From Trichobilharzia szidati (taxonomy: Eukaryota; Platyhelminthes; Trematoda; Strigeidida; Schistosomatidae), in contig OX235271.1 in the NCBI GenBank assembly GCA_944472155.2, forward strand, positions 28,528,977 through 28,592,976: a stretch of DNA of 64,000 nucleotides, read 5' to 3'. The translations under genes were made by a program, and so were the position numbers. The stretch's first letter is position 1. Every line of letters begins with the position of its first letter. The notes below the pieces were generated by a model, which saw only the letters and a program-made list of their open reading frames with translations, ran no database searches and had not been told where the DNA came from. Below are positions 54,701-62,477 of this stretch, one piece after another.

Positions 54701-55814
54701 TAAAAGAAAAGGCGTTCAGCTAAGAGTTACTCTTTTCGGCGATATCATTCTCTCAAGATGTACAATCGCAGATATTTTGATTGGACATTAGTAACTAATG
54801 TGATATGTCTAGTCCTTTGTTTGGTACAGACTGAATTCTGTCAGTCAAGTTTGCAATGTGGACATCATTCTATGTAGCTCGTCATCATGGTGCACTGTGA
54901 ATTGTTGGTATTAGATGGTTGGAGGCAATTGGCAGGATGTGTCATTGGAATTGGGTCAGAAACTAAAATGAGATTAAATAAGCAAATTGAGTGACGTAAT
55001 CTAATTGACAGGGTTGAGTAGAGCTAAACTAAAATTAAAATTGAACAAAAGTTAAGTTAACGAAAGTGGTAATAAGGGATGTGGATTTGGGGTTGTTTAG
55101 GAAGGAGAGGATTTGTTCATGTAGTGGTGTCATAAGTTTAAAAAGCCTTAGCAGGTCGATTGATGGATATATTCATCGTTTTGTGGTTTGTTTGAGACTT
55201 TGACCAATTTCGGCTTTTAGCCAGCTCTAACCACAGTATGAGGACTTATGTACATAAAGTTTGTATGCCATCGATGTGGTTTGGTTAATTCATCATGCCA
55301 TATTAACATTACGAGAGATTGAAACGTTCACTAACAGCTTCACAACACGGGGTAAAAATTTCTTTTTTTAATCATTCATATTCCTTAAATTCATCAGAGT
55401 TATTTTGATAACTGTTGAACAAATAGTAGTTCCCGGGGCCTGGTGTTCTAGTGTGTATGGAGCTTTGGTGTTTTGAAACAATGCCTGCTGAGTTCGAATT
55501 TCAGTGGAAACACCACCACCATCACTCATTCGAGATGCATGCACATCCAGTCAACTAGTCCCAAGATAGGGTAGAACACACATCCCCTATTCCATTCCTA
55601 GCCACCATTAATCGAGTCATATTCAAATTCATGTTTAAAACAATAAGTCCAGTTTAAGTTTATCAATGATAGTTTGAATAACTTTCAATGTCTAATTTGT
55701 CATGTTTACACTCCACTAATGTTCTGTGTCTGTCTCCTTTAGGCACCTTGGTCTTTAACATTTTGGTTAACATATGAAAAAATTCGTTCGTTAGCTGGAG
55801 TGAGCGGTTTTTGA
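34754..55814 (+). CDS. UCP4: mitochondrial uncoupling protein 4-type carrier (SLC25A27), eight exons
   Basis: Join of 34754-34859, 34899-35060, 43712-43822, 43890-44011, 45298-45389, 50652-50820, 53147-53398 and 55743-55814: 1086 nt, 361 residues, all introns GT-AG and frame kept. The three carrier repeats have 'PLDILK' (39-44), 'PIDLIK' (162-167) and 'PADMIK' (277-282). Further UCP4-like blocks are 'LWQGLSPALFRH', 'AALVNMGELTTYDT', 'LGTPADMIKTRIMNQ' and the C-terminus 'FWLTYEKIR...GVSGF'. SLC25 carriers are six-helix proteins of the inner mitochondrial membrane; UCP4 members are linked to proton leak and metabolite exchange, but the substrate here is unknown. The protein is ~40 residues longer than human UCP4, partly from a Ser/Pro-rich insert (~291-303). 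ATG 34754 is chosen because it opens repeat 1 in frame. Confidence 0.93.
34899..35060 (+). CDS. UCP4: UCP4 exon 2
   Basis: After 'cacctttag', this encodes the repeat-1 signature PLDILK and 'LWQGLSPALFRH', then donor GTAAGT at 35061. Intron 2 is 8.65 kb and repeat-filled. Confidence 0.93.
35917..36191 (+). repeat. left arm of an imperfect inverted repeat
   Basis: Matches the reverse complement of 37161-37375 closely, including 'gtcgtatttatacttacc' and 'gagtaatagggggtaacata'. The arm is itself interrupted at 35998-36071 by a 3'-end scrap of a CAGA-tailed LINE flanked by AATCTATA on both sides (about 35990-35997 and 36072-36079), which looks like a target duplication. Confidence 0.75.
36195..36990 (-). 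pseudogene. CAGA-family LINE fragment inside the inverted repeat
   Basis: On the - strand it encodes 'VRSVLLYGGETWPLRAEDMKRLSVFDDRCLRS' in an open 95-codon frame (36868-36581) continuing to 'LRWLGHVLRMPNHRLPRR', then the family 3' UTR ending at 36195 with CAG repeats. Upstream pieces ('IQKARAAFANLHRLWRRRDI' like) reach about 36960. It is 5'-truncated, lacking the RT palm. Confidence 0.75.
37161..37375 (-). repeat. right arm of the inverted repeat
   Basis: Reverse complement of 35917-36191 without the 74-bp LINE scrap. This shows that the scrap entered the left arm after the arms had formed or diverged. Confidence 0.75.
37712..38345 (-). repeat. dispersed repeat, related to the 5447/7272 family
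   Basis: Starts on the left with a TTTAC-type repeat ('cttttactttactttactt') and 'cggctatctcctacgggagg', which could be a LINE tail read on the - strand. The part 38130-38225 has 'ccggttaagagct', 'tttcgccctctcac' and 'cacgtgaaggcagtgag', like the ends of the 5447 and 58645 copies. No frame is convincing. Confidence 0.45.
39487..39835 (-). pseudogene. Penelope-like element 3' fragment (GIY-YIG C-terminus)
   Basis: On the - strand a 68-codon frame (39831-39625) reads 'RERLITEALFIEST', then 'NRNDSSPVPDIWKILLP'. The pattern Ile-x-Glu-Ala...Asn-Arg...Trp fits the end of the GIY-YIG nuclease of Penelope-like elements. About 140 bp of shared 3' UTR follows, ending 'gcccaagttttacac'. Copies occur at 62060-62382 and, in part, 63768-63925. 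The family call is inferred from this short pattern only. Confidence 0.5.
40075..40295 (+). pseudogene. Penelope-like fragment, opposite orientation
   Basis: The same sequence as 39487-39770 but on the + strand, from 'ccagatatctggaaaatc' through the stop to 'aacaaactaatatg'. With 39487-39835 it forms a head-to-head pair. Confidence 0.5.
40390..40706 (+). repeat. two tRNA-derived SINEs (family 1) in inverted arrangement
   Basis: The right copy (about 40470-40706, + strand) has a tRNA-like head 'gcgttggcacagcggtag' and the family body 'tttacctcgctaagccagc', and ends 'cttgaagccctatgttccac'. A short 'tgtctgtctgtctg' insert disrupts its T arm. The left copy (40390-40482) is the reverse complement of body and tail, so the unit is near-palindromic. 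Confidence 0.7.
40905..41090 (+). repeat. Penelope-like 3' UTR fragment, diverged
   Basis: Resembles the 3' part of 40075-40295 ('gatatgattatg', 'catccagtagataat', 'aataaacaaattaatat') and extends to 'gtgaccacagtgttgaagtt', matching the family end. Confidence 0.45.
41519..42609 (-). pseudogene. CAGA-tailed LINE, longer 3' fragment
   Basis: On the - strand, the frame 42609-42220 has 'MQSLLNTLSCDLPLFGMRFAPAKYKMMLQDW' in pieces, then 'HVDRFNHLGSTISPNGLISDD' and 'RRLRHRRDIPLSTKG'. A frame change leads to 'ETWPLRTEDMKRLVVFD' (42170 region) and the 3' UTR ends at 41519 in TCTGTCTG (CAGA on the - strand). It covers the region after the RT palm; the palm itself is absent. Confidence 0.8.
43712..43822 (+). 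CDS. UCP4: UCP4 exon 3
   Basis: After 'ttcttttatag' it encodes 'YTGARMPIYEMIRQDVFHL' (end of repeat 1, helix 2 region and linker), with donor GTGAGC at 43823. Intron 3 is 67 bp. Confidence 0.92.
43890..44011 (+). CDS. UCP4: UCP4 exon 4
   Basis: After 'tacttcacag' it encodes 'MIRAALTGVIAGSIAQFLAS' and the repeat-2 signature PIDLIK, with donor GTGAAT at 44012. Intron 4 (44012-45297) contains two SINE copies. Confidence 0.93.
44055..44215 (+). repeat. tRNA-derived SINE (family 1), partial
   Basis: Retains the B box and 3' acceptor-like 'gattcgattcccgaccgacg', then the body 'gaagaggagaaaggtcggg', as in 44862-45098, but lacks the A-box part. Confidence 0.6.
44862..45098 (+). repeat. tRNA-derived SINE (family 1), near-complete
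   Basis: The head is a tRNA-like fold with a perfect 7-bp acceptor stem (GCGTCGG/CCGACGC), a D-arm-like segment 'gcatagcggttagg' (A box) and the B box 'GGGGTTCGATTCCC'. The anticodon arm is three bases short and the T loop has eight bases, so it is not a working tRNA. A ~110-bp body follows, then the tail 'cttgaagtcctatgttccac', shared with the 3' end of the ATT-tailed LINE, and an A-rich end. Confidence 0.8.
45298..45389 (+). CDS. UCP4: UCP4 exon 5
   Basis: After 'tataatttag' it encodes 'VRLQTERRWLSEIHVSGDKS' and following residues of matrix loop 2, with donor GTAAGT at 45390 and phase 2. Intron 5 is 5.26 kb. Confidence 0.92.
45490..46655 (+). pseudogene. two adjacent CAGA-family LINE fragments
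   Basis: The first (about 45490-45745) is only the family 3' UTR ending 'ttctatgttgaaaac'. The second (about 45755-46655) starts with 'LEIGSEVEERVDHVTHLG' and 'RHLWHRRGIQLAVDE', passes through a degenerate 'ETWPLR' region and ends in the same 3' UTR. Many frameshifts. Both lie in UCP4 intron 5. Confidence 0.7.
46785..48720 (-). pseudogene. ATT-tailed RTE-like LINE, longest copy
   Basis: On the - strand the frame 48615-47764 (283 codons) carries 'VPTDWRKGYLVKLPKKGD', 'NWRGIMLLSTPSKILSRII', 'RPEQAGFRK' and motif A 'FIDFEKTFDSAD'. After a frame change, the piece 47714-47139 carries 'IVVDWIMRQTMGNEKRG' and the catalytic box YADD, and the last piece (47598-46783) carries 'YGSETWRVTKN' and 'VGRPRVTWRRSCEEELKQY'. 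The 3' end is 'gaagccctatgttccacta' plus (ATT)n at 46788-46800. The 5' end abuts a (TA)n tract at 48722. The endonuclease is missing. The clade name RTE is inferred. Confidence 0.85.
48722..48767. repeat. (TA)n microsatellite
   Basis: About 46 bp of pure TA repeat at the 5' boundary of the LINE copy, probably part of the TA-rich target. Confidence 0.95.
49512..49982 (-). repeat. ATT-tailed LINE, short 3' copy with target duplication
   Basis: The 3' UTR and last codons of the family, tail (ATT)n at left, 5'-truncated at right. It is flanked by GCATGCATCT at 49502-49511 and 49983-49992, a 10-bp target duplication. The region 48770-49500 to its left shows no supported feature. Confidence 0.85.
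50170..50462 (-). repeat. tRNA-derived SINE (family 3), diverged copy
   Basis: Matches the body and tail blocks of 11400-11747: 'tggctggaggcgatcagcag', 'gaccggcgtcatccagtgct', 'ggcttgcgactgatctcctg', then 'ggtgcagactgagtttctat'. The B box is degraded. Confidence 0.6.
50652..50820 (+). CDS. UCP4: UCP4 exon 6
   Basis: After 'cctctattacag' it encodes 'LISEGGILGLWRGGLPNVQR' and 'AALVNMGELTTYDTAKRW', very close to the UCP4 consensus, with donor GTAGGT at 50821, phase 0. Intron 6 is 2.3 kb. Confidence 0.95.
51060..51265 (+). repeat. tRNA-derived SINE (family 1), degenerate
   Basis: Keeps a decayed B box 'gagttctattctcgaccga' and the tail 'gtatgttccactcggggaac'. The body is reduced and contains a G run near 51157-51166. 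Confidence 0.5.
51721..52187 (+). repeat. tRNA-derived SINE (family 2), partial tandem
   Basis: A 3' end block ('gtcagctcataatgaaatcc' to 'aaaccaatacttgaatatca', 51721-51790) is followed directly by a full unit (51791-52187). That unit has an A-box-like 'agtggtttaatggtatacg', a B box 'GGGTTCGAACCC' near 52020 and the same 3' end. The two 3' ends are nearly identical, so this is a partial tandem. It lies in UCP4 intron 6. Confidence 0.7.
53147..53398 (+). CDS. UCP4: UCP4 exon 7
   Basis: After 'ttttccctgcag' it encodes helix 5 'FCASLTSGFVSAVLG', the repeat-3 signature PADMIK and 'IMNQ', a Ser/Pro-rich insert, and 'GLLYKGVIDCFCKVVKNEGF'. Donor GTAAGA at 53399, phase 0. The open frame extends left of the acceptor into the intron, but homology starts at 53147. 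Confidence 0.95.
53465..54360 (+). pseudogene. CAGA-tailed LINE, 3' fragment in UCP4 intron 7
   Basis: Encodes 'EVVEHVDRFTYLGSTISPNG' and 'ARIQRANFTYASLRRLWYRR', then in another frame 'ETWPLRVEDMKRLAVFDQRC', and ends with the family 3' UTR 'tatgtcgaaaactgacagac'. The ORF2 palm is absent. It begins only ~65 bp after exon 7. Confidence 0.8.
54764..54945 (-). repeat. tRNA-derived SINE (family 3), tail and partial body
   Basis: Matches 11322-11490: the tail block 'ggtacagactgaattctgtc' followed by 'tttgcaatgtgg' and 'gtgcactgtgaattgttggt'. The tRNA-like head is missing. The following 54946-55430 shows nothing recognisable. Confidence 0.6.
55435..55610 (+). repeat. possible further tRNA-derived repeat
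   Basis: Contains a B-box-like 'gagttcgaatttc' preceded by an A-box-like 'tggtgttctagtgtgtatgg'. Only one copy is seen in the window, so this is weak. Confidence 0.3.
55743..55814 (+). CDS. UCP4: UCP4 exon 8 (terminal)
   Basis: After 'gtctcctttag' it encodes 23 residues 'APWSLTFWLTYEKIRSLAG' to 'VSGF' and TGA at 55812-55814. This is the UCP4-type C-terminus. Confidence 0.95.
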   Translation, partial: APWSLTFWLTYEKIRSLAGVSGF

Positions 55815-56225
55815 AGACATCTACTCCAATTGTATGTATTTGTGTGTGTGTCCGAATGTGCGCGGACGCTTTACACCGATTCTACTTGTTCTCTATACTA
55901 GACTTCTAGTCATCAATGATCACTATATGGAAACGGTGATTTTTTCCCCGTATGGATTGAGAAGAAATCAATAATATTGATTTATATAATCATTTCAATT
56001 GCTTTGATATTTTTTCTGTTTTGTAGTTTGAGAATAATTTTCTTCCTCATTGAAAACAGTTTTCACACTCTTATTGATGAAACAGTCTTTCAAGTTTCCA
56101 CTAATTTAAAAAGTTATGTAATTTATTATTGATATTATTATTATTTAATCATTGTAGAATTTACAGATGAACTCTTTTATAATAATTATATTTTATAGTT
56201 ATGTCTTTTTACCTGTGTCATTTGA
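55815..56225 (+). other. UCP4 3' UTR and downstream DNA
   Basis: AT-rich sequence that should hold the 3' UTR. No canonical aataaa was found with certainty; variants such as 'aataat' are frequent. Nothing else is seen before the SINE at 56226. Confidence 0.4.
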
Positions 56226-56600
56226 TGATATATATCATGATGCTCACTAGTGACTGGCCCTATTCAGGCAGTTAACCTGGGGTTCTAGTGGGAAGCCGTG
56301 ACCAGTAGGTTACAGCAGGTTGAAGATGAGGCAGTAACTCATCGAAGAAGACATTGCGAAATGGTTGCGCTATGTCGTGAATTGGCAGAAGTTAGAATTC
56401 AAAGACCATTGGATCGGGTCCCAGTGGCTCAATGGTGTACGAGCTAGCTCGCCTTGTAACCAGGAGGTCCTGGGTTTGAATCCCGGTGGATGCATACTGA
56501 TGAAGAGTCCCAAACTAGTGTGACGAAACAGCTGTCCAGTACTCCCAGGTTTTCCAGTAGTTCTCTACCTGATGTCAGCTCATGATGAAATCCTCCATTG
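56226..56600 (+). repeat. tRNA-derived SINE (family 2)
   Basis: Closely matches the unit at 51791-52187: 'gatgctcactagtgactggc', 'gtgaattggcagaagttaga', A-box-like 'agtggctcaatggtgtacg' with a small duplication, B box 'GGGTTTGAATCCC', and the end 'tgtcagctcatgatgaaatc'. Confidence 0.7.
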
Positions 56601-56689
56601 TGATATATATTGAAGAAAACTCCATCCTGTCCGTCACTACTTCGCACTAGAACTCCAGGGAACTCCGTCCTGTATCAAGTCACTAGAGA

Positions 56690-56878
56690 GTATAAGATCA
56701 ATTTTCAAGAGTTAATTTGTAAGGATTTGGTTTGTTTTTAAGAGTTTGACGATGGATTGATATCAGTTAGAGAACCATTGAAAGCCAGCCACAGGGAGTA
56801 CTGAACAGCTGCTGTTTCATCCTAGTTTGGGAATCATCGGCAGTGGATGGATACTGCCCAAGGGGGATTTTAAAATGG
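56690..56878 (-). repeat. tRNA-derived SINE (family 2), 3' part, inverted
   Basis: The reverse complement of the family 3' part: 'gagtactgaacagctgctgt' and 'cctagtttgggaatcatcgg' correspond to the 'cagctgtccagtactc' and 'agagtcccaaactagg' blocks of the forward copies. Confidence 0.6.
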
Positions 56879-56879
56879 T

Positions 56880-57430
56880 AGGCGTAAGGTGAGCAATACT
56901 AAGGTTAGGGGTCGAGTGCTAGGTAAGGAGGGGAAATCAATTGACGAGACTGAGATGATTAGGACATGTGTTACGTATGTCTGGTCATCGCCTTCTTCGA
57001 CGACGGGCAATGTTAGCTGACAGAGTCAGGCTGGAAAAGAGCTAGCGGCGATCAAACGAAAACATGGAACCAGTCAATGAAATCTACAACAGTTAGTTTA
57101 AGCCACGTAGGAAGGTGTAGACTTCCGCACTGGTTGGGGTCCTCAGGACAGTAAAATCCAGTGTTTGGAAACAATCGGTGATATGGCTCAAAATTGTTCT
57201 GAATGGCTGGCGCAGATGCATCCACTCCTTGTGACTTGTAATTTCCAATGTAACTATATTGTTTTTCGTTATTACTATACCTTTGTCTCACACCTCTGTT
57301 TATTGTCTATATTATGCATTTCTCCTTCTTTCTTCTCTTGCTTTATGTGCTACATGTGGGGAGTGTGGCGACTTGAACTGCCGCACATATGTGCAAAGTT
57401 CTATATCGAAAACAGACAGACCGATAGAGG
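56880..57430 (+). pseudogene. CAGA-tailed LINE, 3' fragment
   Basis: Starts in the 'VSNTKVR...VLGKEGKSIDE' region, continues through the degenerate C-terminus and the 3' UTR to 'tatcgaaaacagacagaccg'. Stops and small deletions throughout. Confidence 0.7.
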
Positions 57431-57478
57431 CGTGACGGTTTATAACATTGTCTTAACTGTGGATAGTTAAATCTTGAT

Positions 57479-57835
57479 GACTGACAGACTGGCTCTGCAC
57501 ACAAATACACACACTGTTGAAGTTGCCACATTCCTTGTAGTACACAAGGATAGAGAAAAAAAGGGATTAAAAATATAGAACTACAATGGATAGAAATGTT
57601 CGGGAAAAAGAATAAGTAACTTGGAAAAGTATGAAGACTTAATGGTGGATATAGGGGATTAAAAAAGGATTGAATACATCTTCACCATTGTGAATAATAG
57701 ATTTGATTCATATGAGCAATTATCTAAAGCCATTGATCCTTAGCATCCCGAGAACACACACACAGATCCCTCCCCAACCACACAGTTTACGCCTCCCTAG
57801 ATGGTTGACTCAAACCTGACAACCCAGGAAGGGAA
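57479..57835 (-). repeat. CAGA-family LINE 3' UTR, inverted and diverged
   Basis: On the - strand it carries the 3' UTR blocks 'gtgtactacaaggaatgtgg', 'caatggctttagataattgc' and 'ggatgctaaggatcaatggc', in family order but strongly diverged. Confidence 0.5.
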
Positions 57836-57839
57836 CACA

Positions 57840-58022
57840 TCATGGGTAGAGAAGCTCTTGGAGAAAGGGAAGCGGCGAGTTGGTCGTCCAAGGGTGGAGA
57901 GGGGATGAAAACATGTGGGCAGACTTGGAGCCAGGTGAAGACTCTAGCAGAGAACCGAACGCAATGGAGACGCATGGCTGAAGCCCTATGTTCCTCTAGG
58001 AATTAAAGAAAACAATAATAAT
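57840..58022 (+). repeat. ATT-tailed LINE, last part
   Basis: Encodes remnants of 'GKRRVGRPRV', ends 'ctgaagccctatgttcctct' and 'aataataataac'. It is the family 3' end on the + strand, 5'-truncated. The following 58023-58644 shows nothing recognisable. Confidence 0.75.
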
Positions 58023-58644
58023 AACTGTCAAAGACCTTATGGGTTATTGCCAAAGTCTGCTTTAAATTGTGGTATTTTCACACTGTCATTCTAGACGTTT
58101 ACAGTACACAATATTTTCAAGTGAATTATGCAAGGCCTACGTAGACATCCTTCGTGACACTGATGTCTACTGAATTCACCTATCTTTATATCTTTCGTAC
58201 AGAATTGCCGTTGCTAATTTCTTTGAACTTATGCCCGGTTTTAGTCATTTTTCTTCAGGACTAATTGCTTCAGAAATTGGAAATGAAGAAGACTTGTCCT
58301 TCAAATGGATGACATTCGTGTATTTGTGTTCTCACGAAGCAGTGACTAGATAATGAAGTTATCGCGCTTTTGGTACTTTCCACTCTTAATGGTCGTTAAC
58401 TCTGCTCACACGTATCAGTGGATTTACTGTTCGTCAGGGTCATTTAAAGCCGATACATTTAGCGTATCTATGAGTTGTGTTTTGACTGTTGTTTGAGAGA
58501 CGGTGAAAGTTCTGTTGTGGATTTTCCCTCTTGATGTTGATTTTCTGGGATTAACAATGTGAATAGTTTTCGTAAACACACTAGTTTCATGTTTTTTTTG
58601 TAGTTTGCTAGGTTGTATACCCAGTCAAATCAGTTATTATCATG

Positions 58645-59060
58645 GAATTTATCCAACACATACTTCGTACATTATAACCAACAAGAGATGCACCCCATAA
58701 AAACGCACAGTTTCTCTGAGGGATGTAATACTCCTTCGACACCCAGACAGAAGCAGATGGTTGTCTCCAGAGCCTTTGACCTGAAGTCTTATCCACAAGG
58801 CCATAGAAGACCATCAAGAGCTGCGTCCTTATAGTTTCCGGTGACCGAAAAAGGCTCATAAACCATTTGGTTCGTTGAGACTTTGGAGCCCATATACACC
58901 AATGATCTGAAACCAGGGTGTTCCAGCTCTAGGTGTAGACCAGCGTATCCACTTGTCTGGTTGTAAGCACCAAAAGTTCGCATTCACCCTTTGACTTTTC
59001 TGAGAAATGCCCCTGTCGCGTGAAGGGAGTGAATAGGAGACTACTCAGCTGGCTGGGGTT
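58645..59060 (+). repeat. dispersed non-coding repeat (5447/7272 family)
   Basis: Shares 'gaagtcttatccacaaggcc', 'tttggagcccatatacacca', 'gtgtagaccagcgtatccac' and the end 'cctgtcgcgtgaaggg' with 5447-5838, at lower identity. Confidence 0.6.
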
Positions 59061-59170
59061 CTGAACGCTTGGCCACATGACAGCATTCGGTGAAGAAGAC
59101 GGCAGTCTACCCACCCTCTTCCGTATCATTTCGTTTATAGGGACACTTTGATGAAATAGAAATTAAAGAA

Positions 59171-59548
59171 AGAAGCTATTATTATTGTTTCCTTTAATTC
59201 CTAGAGGAAAATAGGGCTCCAGCCACGCGTCTGCATTGCGTTCGGTTCTCTGCTAGAGTCTTCACCTGGCTCCAAGTCTGCCCACACATTTTCATCTCCT
59301 CTTCACATGACCTCCTCCAAGTCACTCCACCTTCGCACTGACGACCAACTCGCCGCTTCCCTTTCGGGTTCCACTCGAGCGATGGCTTGTCTAGTGATGT
59401 CACTTGATGGATTGTTTCCTCAGAGTATGGCCAGCCAATCCATCTCCATTTCTTCGTGCCTATTTGTTTCACAATTGATTCCTGCTGTGTTGGTTCGCTC
59501 ATTGCCAGAGATCCCACCCTGTTGCTGATTTTTTCTGGCCAGTTGGGC
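59171..59548 (-). repeat. ATT-tailed LINE, 3' copy
   Basis: Tail (ATT)n at left, then the family 3' UTR and an open 107-codon frame (59517-59194, - strand) with 'WPYSEETIHQVTSL', 'GKRRVGRQ' and 'VTWRRSCEEEMKMCGQTW'. 5'-truncated at about 59548. The region 59549-60000 is AT-rich and shows nothing. Confidence 0.8.
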
Positions 59549-60000
59549 TAATAAAATTATTCCTAATGCAGTAAACGTTTTGAATACGCATTCATAAAAT
59601 GAAACTGTATTGACTGATATTAATTTGGGGATAACAAGTTGAGAAATATAATCAGGAATCAATTGTGAATATTGTAAAATGAGCATCTGCTGTAACATAT
59701 TTCAGTCTAGTAGGATTCAGGGAAACTAATGCAGGTTCTGCAGTTGAAACCAACGGAAAGACAGACACTTTTGTCTTTTAGTGTGATACTTATATTTGCT
59801 ATGTTTCACTTCTTAGCATCAAGTACGAAAGAACTCAGTGGAATTAAAATGACAATAGAAGAAAGTGAAAAAAAACAAGGTGAATGAAGATTACCGAATA
59901 TGTTTGGAACCTGAAGTATATGCATTAAACGACTTGTACTGTGTATATGAGTAGCAACAATCAAATCTTACATCTCTAGCTCAGTTAGCGACTGATATTT

Positions 60001-60300
60001 TTAACAGCCGGTCGGGTGTGAGAAAAAGACATTGGATAGTGAACGCGCTCTATGGTGAATTGACAGAAGTTGGAATTCGTAGGCCACTGGATCAGGTCCC
60101 AGAAGCTAAATGGTCTACGACCTCGCCTTGTAACCGGACGGTCATTGGTTCGAACCCCGGTGGGTGTGCACTGCTGGAGAGCCCTAAATCAGCTATCCAA
60201 TATTCCCAGGTTTTCCAATGGTTCTCTAACCAATGTCAGCTCATGATGAAATCCTCCAACCAATCAAATCCCTGTAAACCAACATCTAAAATAAAATTCC
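60001..60300 (+). repeat. tRNA-derived SINE (family 2)
   Basis: Family landmarks in order: 'gccggtcgggtgtgagaaaa', 'tgaattgacagaagttggaa', tRNA-like part with B box 'GGTTCGAACCCC' (about 60148-60160), 'ggagagccctaaatcagcta', and the end 'aatccctgtaaaccaacat'. The region 60301-60690 shows nothing recognisable. Confidence 0.65.
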
Positions 60301-60699
60301 TCAGTAGGCTTCCTCCGGTATACTCTCTAGTAAAAGAATCGAACTTATGGTGTGAAAATGAATAATACCACATAGCTGCTACAATCTTGTCAGACTTTAA
60401 ATTGATTAGAGTGCCTCACCTATTGCTAAGAAGTTGAGTTCCCAAAACATGACTCTCTAATAAACTAGTGAAAAAGTGATTGCATATTCGAAACTGCGTC
60501 ATTACGTCTTCATAGCACGAGATGCCAATACAATGTAAGAAATACGACTATAGTTAGAAACTACTTCTTGCCATACGAGTACGTTTTGAGTTCTGCTGGA
60601 TGGATACATGCAAACAAGAGAAACTCCATGTCATACCCTTAATCACTCTATAAGACGAAAATAACAGTTGAAGCAGAGTAATATATTATCATTATTTTA

Positions 60700-61090
60700 T
60701 TTCGTCGCCACACTATTATTTCTCTTGCGTTCCAAGTGGAACATAGGACTTCAGCAATGCATTTACATTTCATCCTTTTCCCTGCAACCCCTTCTAGTTG
60801 GCTCCACGATCACCAATAAACTTTCATTTCCTCCTCTTCTTACAATCTCCTCTATGTCATCCTCGGAAGTCTTACTTGTTTCTCATTCGGCTTCCACTCC
60901 AGGCCCTGATGTGCATGATGTTGTTATTCGACAGTCATCTCAGCATATTTGCAATCCATCTCCACTTCACAGTAAGTTGTTGGTTTGGTTTTGGTTGTCA
61001 GAGCTCCTTGTTGGTTATACTTCATAACCATATCTGATCTTCAGTGTCCAGCCAGAGTAGACAGTTGTCTATAGAAGTCTGAAGCCGCAT
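60700..61090 (-). repeat. ATT-tailed LINE, diverged 3' copy
   Basis: On the - strand it retains 'ccacttggaacgcaagagaa' near its 3' end and the general 3' UTR layout, but is much more diverged than the neighbours. Confidence 0.5.
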
Positions 61091-61339
61091 ACAACCTACG
61101 GGAATTTAAGTATAATGTAACTGCAAAAGATAATATGATGTCAGCTGACAAAAAATTCCCAAATAATAAACAGAATATGCTCGGAACTTACACTTGCATA
61201 CACCACACAGAAGTTTCACATTAATTAAAAAGGTTTCCATACTTTGATAGAGGAATTACCTGAGAGATGTGTAAGCTAGTGGTATAAGTAACTCATGCAT
61301 TTGCATAATAATTTGATGATTTCAACTCACATAGTAGAA

Positions 61340-62475
61340 ATCTCAGTACGAATACAGAGAGCTAGTTTCGCATATGCCAGTTTACGCCGTCTCTGGCGTA
61401 GACGTGATATCCGACTATCGACCAAAGGGTGTGTGTAATGCTCATCAGTCCGCTCCGTCCTCCTTTATGGCTGTGAGCGAGACCTGGCCATTGAGAGCGG
61501 AAGACATGAAAAGATTAGCTGTCTTCGATCATAGGTGTCTGCGTTGTATCTCCCGTGTGAAGTGGTATAATAAGGTGAGCAATATTGAGGTTAGGCTTCA
61601 GTCGAGTGCTAGGTAGGTTGAAGGGGAAATCAATCAATCAACGAGGCTGTGAAGCTACATCGACTGAGATGGTTAGGACATGTGTTACGTATGTCCAGTC
61701 ATCGCCTTCCTCGACCAACGGGCAATGTTAGCTGATATAGGGTCAGGCTGGAAAAGAGAGAGCGGTGGTCAAACGAAAACATGGCACCAGTCAATGAAAT
61801 CTACAACAGGTAGTGTAAGCCAGCCACGTAGGAAGGTGTAGACTTCCTGGTTGGGGTCCTCGGGATGGTAAAAACCAATGGTTGGAAACAGTTAGTGACA
61901 TGGCTCAAAATCGTTCTCAGTGGCTCGTGCAGATGCATGCACTCCTTGTGACTTATGATTTCCAACTAAACTGTTTTGTTCTTCGTTATTACTATTCCTT
62001 TGTCTCACATCTCTGTTTATTGTCTATATCATGCATTTCTTCTACTTTCTTCTCTTGCTAATATATGTGTAAAACTTGGGCACTGTGGTAGTAAGTAATT
62101 CCATATTAGTTTGTTTATTTGATATATCACACAGTGAAACAGTATTATTTACTGGATGACGTTTCGAACAAAATTTATTGTTCATAATCATATCAGTTAT
62201 ATTCACACGACTTTGACACTTGAGTTTTATAGTTTTCTTTGTTCTCTCCTATTTGTCGTTTGGGTAGTAGAATTTTCCAGATATCGGGGATAGGTGATGA
62301 ATCATTCCTATTACATGTATTTGTAGTTGATTCGATAAACAAAGCTTCTGTTATCAATCTCTCCCTATACCCTTCTCTTGCTTTGTGTGCTACAAAGAGG
62401 GAGTGTGGCGACTTGAACCGCCGCACACGTGTGCAAAGTTCTATGTCGAAAACAGACAGACAGACAGACATCTGC
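61340..62475 (+). pseudogene. CAGA-tailed LINE interrupted by a Penelope-like insert
   Basis: The left part (61340-62059) encodes 'RIQRASFAYASLRRLWRRRD', then in another frame 'ETWPLRAEDMKRLAVFDHRC' and the 3' UTR. The right part (62383-62475) continues the 3' UTR through 'ctttgtgtgctacaaagagg' to 'gtcgaaaacagacagacaga'. The break is at 'ttctcttgct', which is present on both sides of the insert. Confidence 0.8.
62060..62382 (-). mobile_element. Penelope-like element fragment with 10-bp flanking repeats
   Basis: On the - strand it encodes 'RERLITEALFIEST' and 'DIWKILLPKRQIGENKENYK', the same C-terminal pattern as 39487-39835, followed by the shared 3' UTR. It is flanked by TTCTCTTGCT at 62050-62059 and 62383-62392. 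The family call rests on the short GIY-YIG-like ending and is moderate. Confidence 0.55.
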
Positions 62476-62477
62476 AA

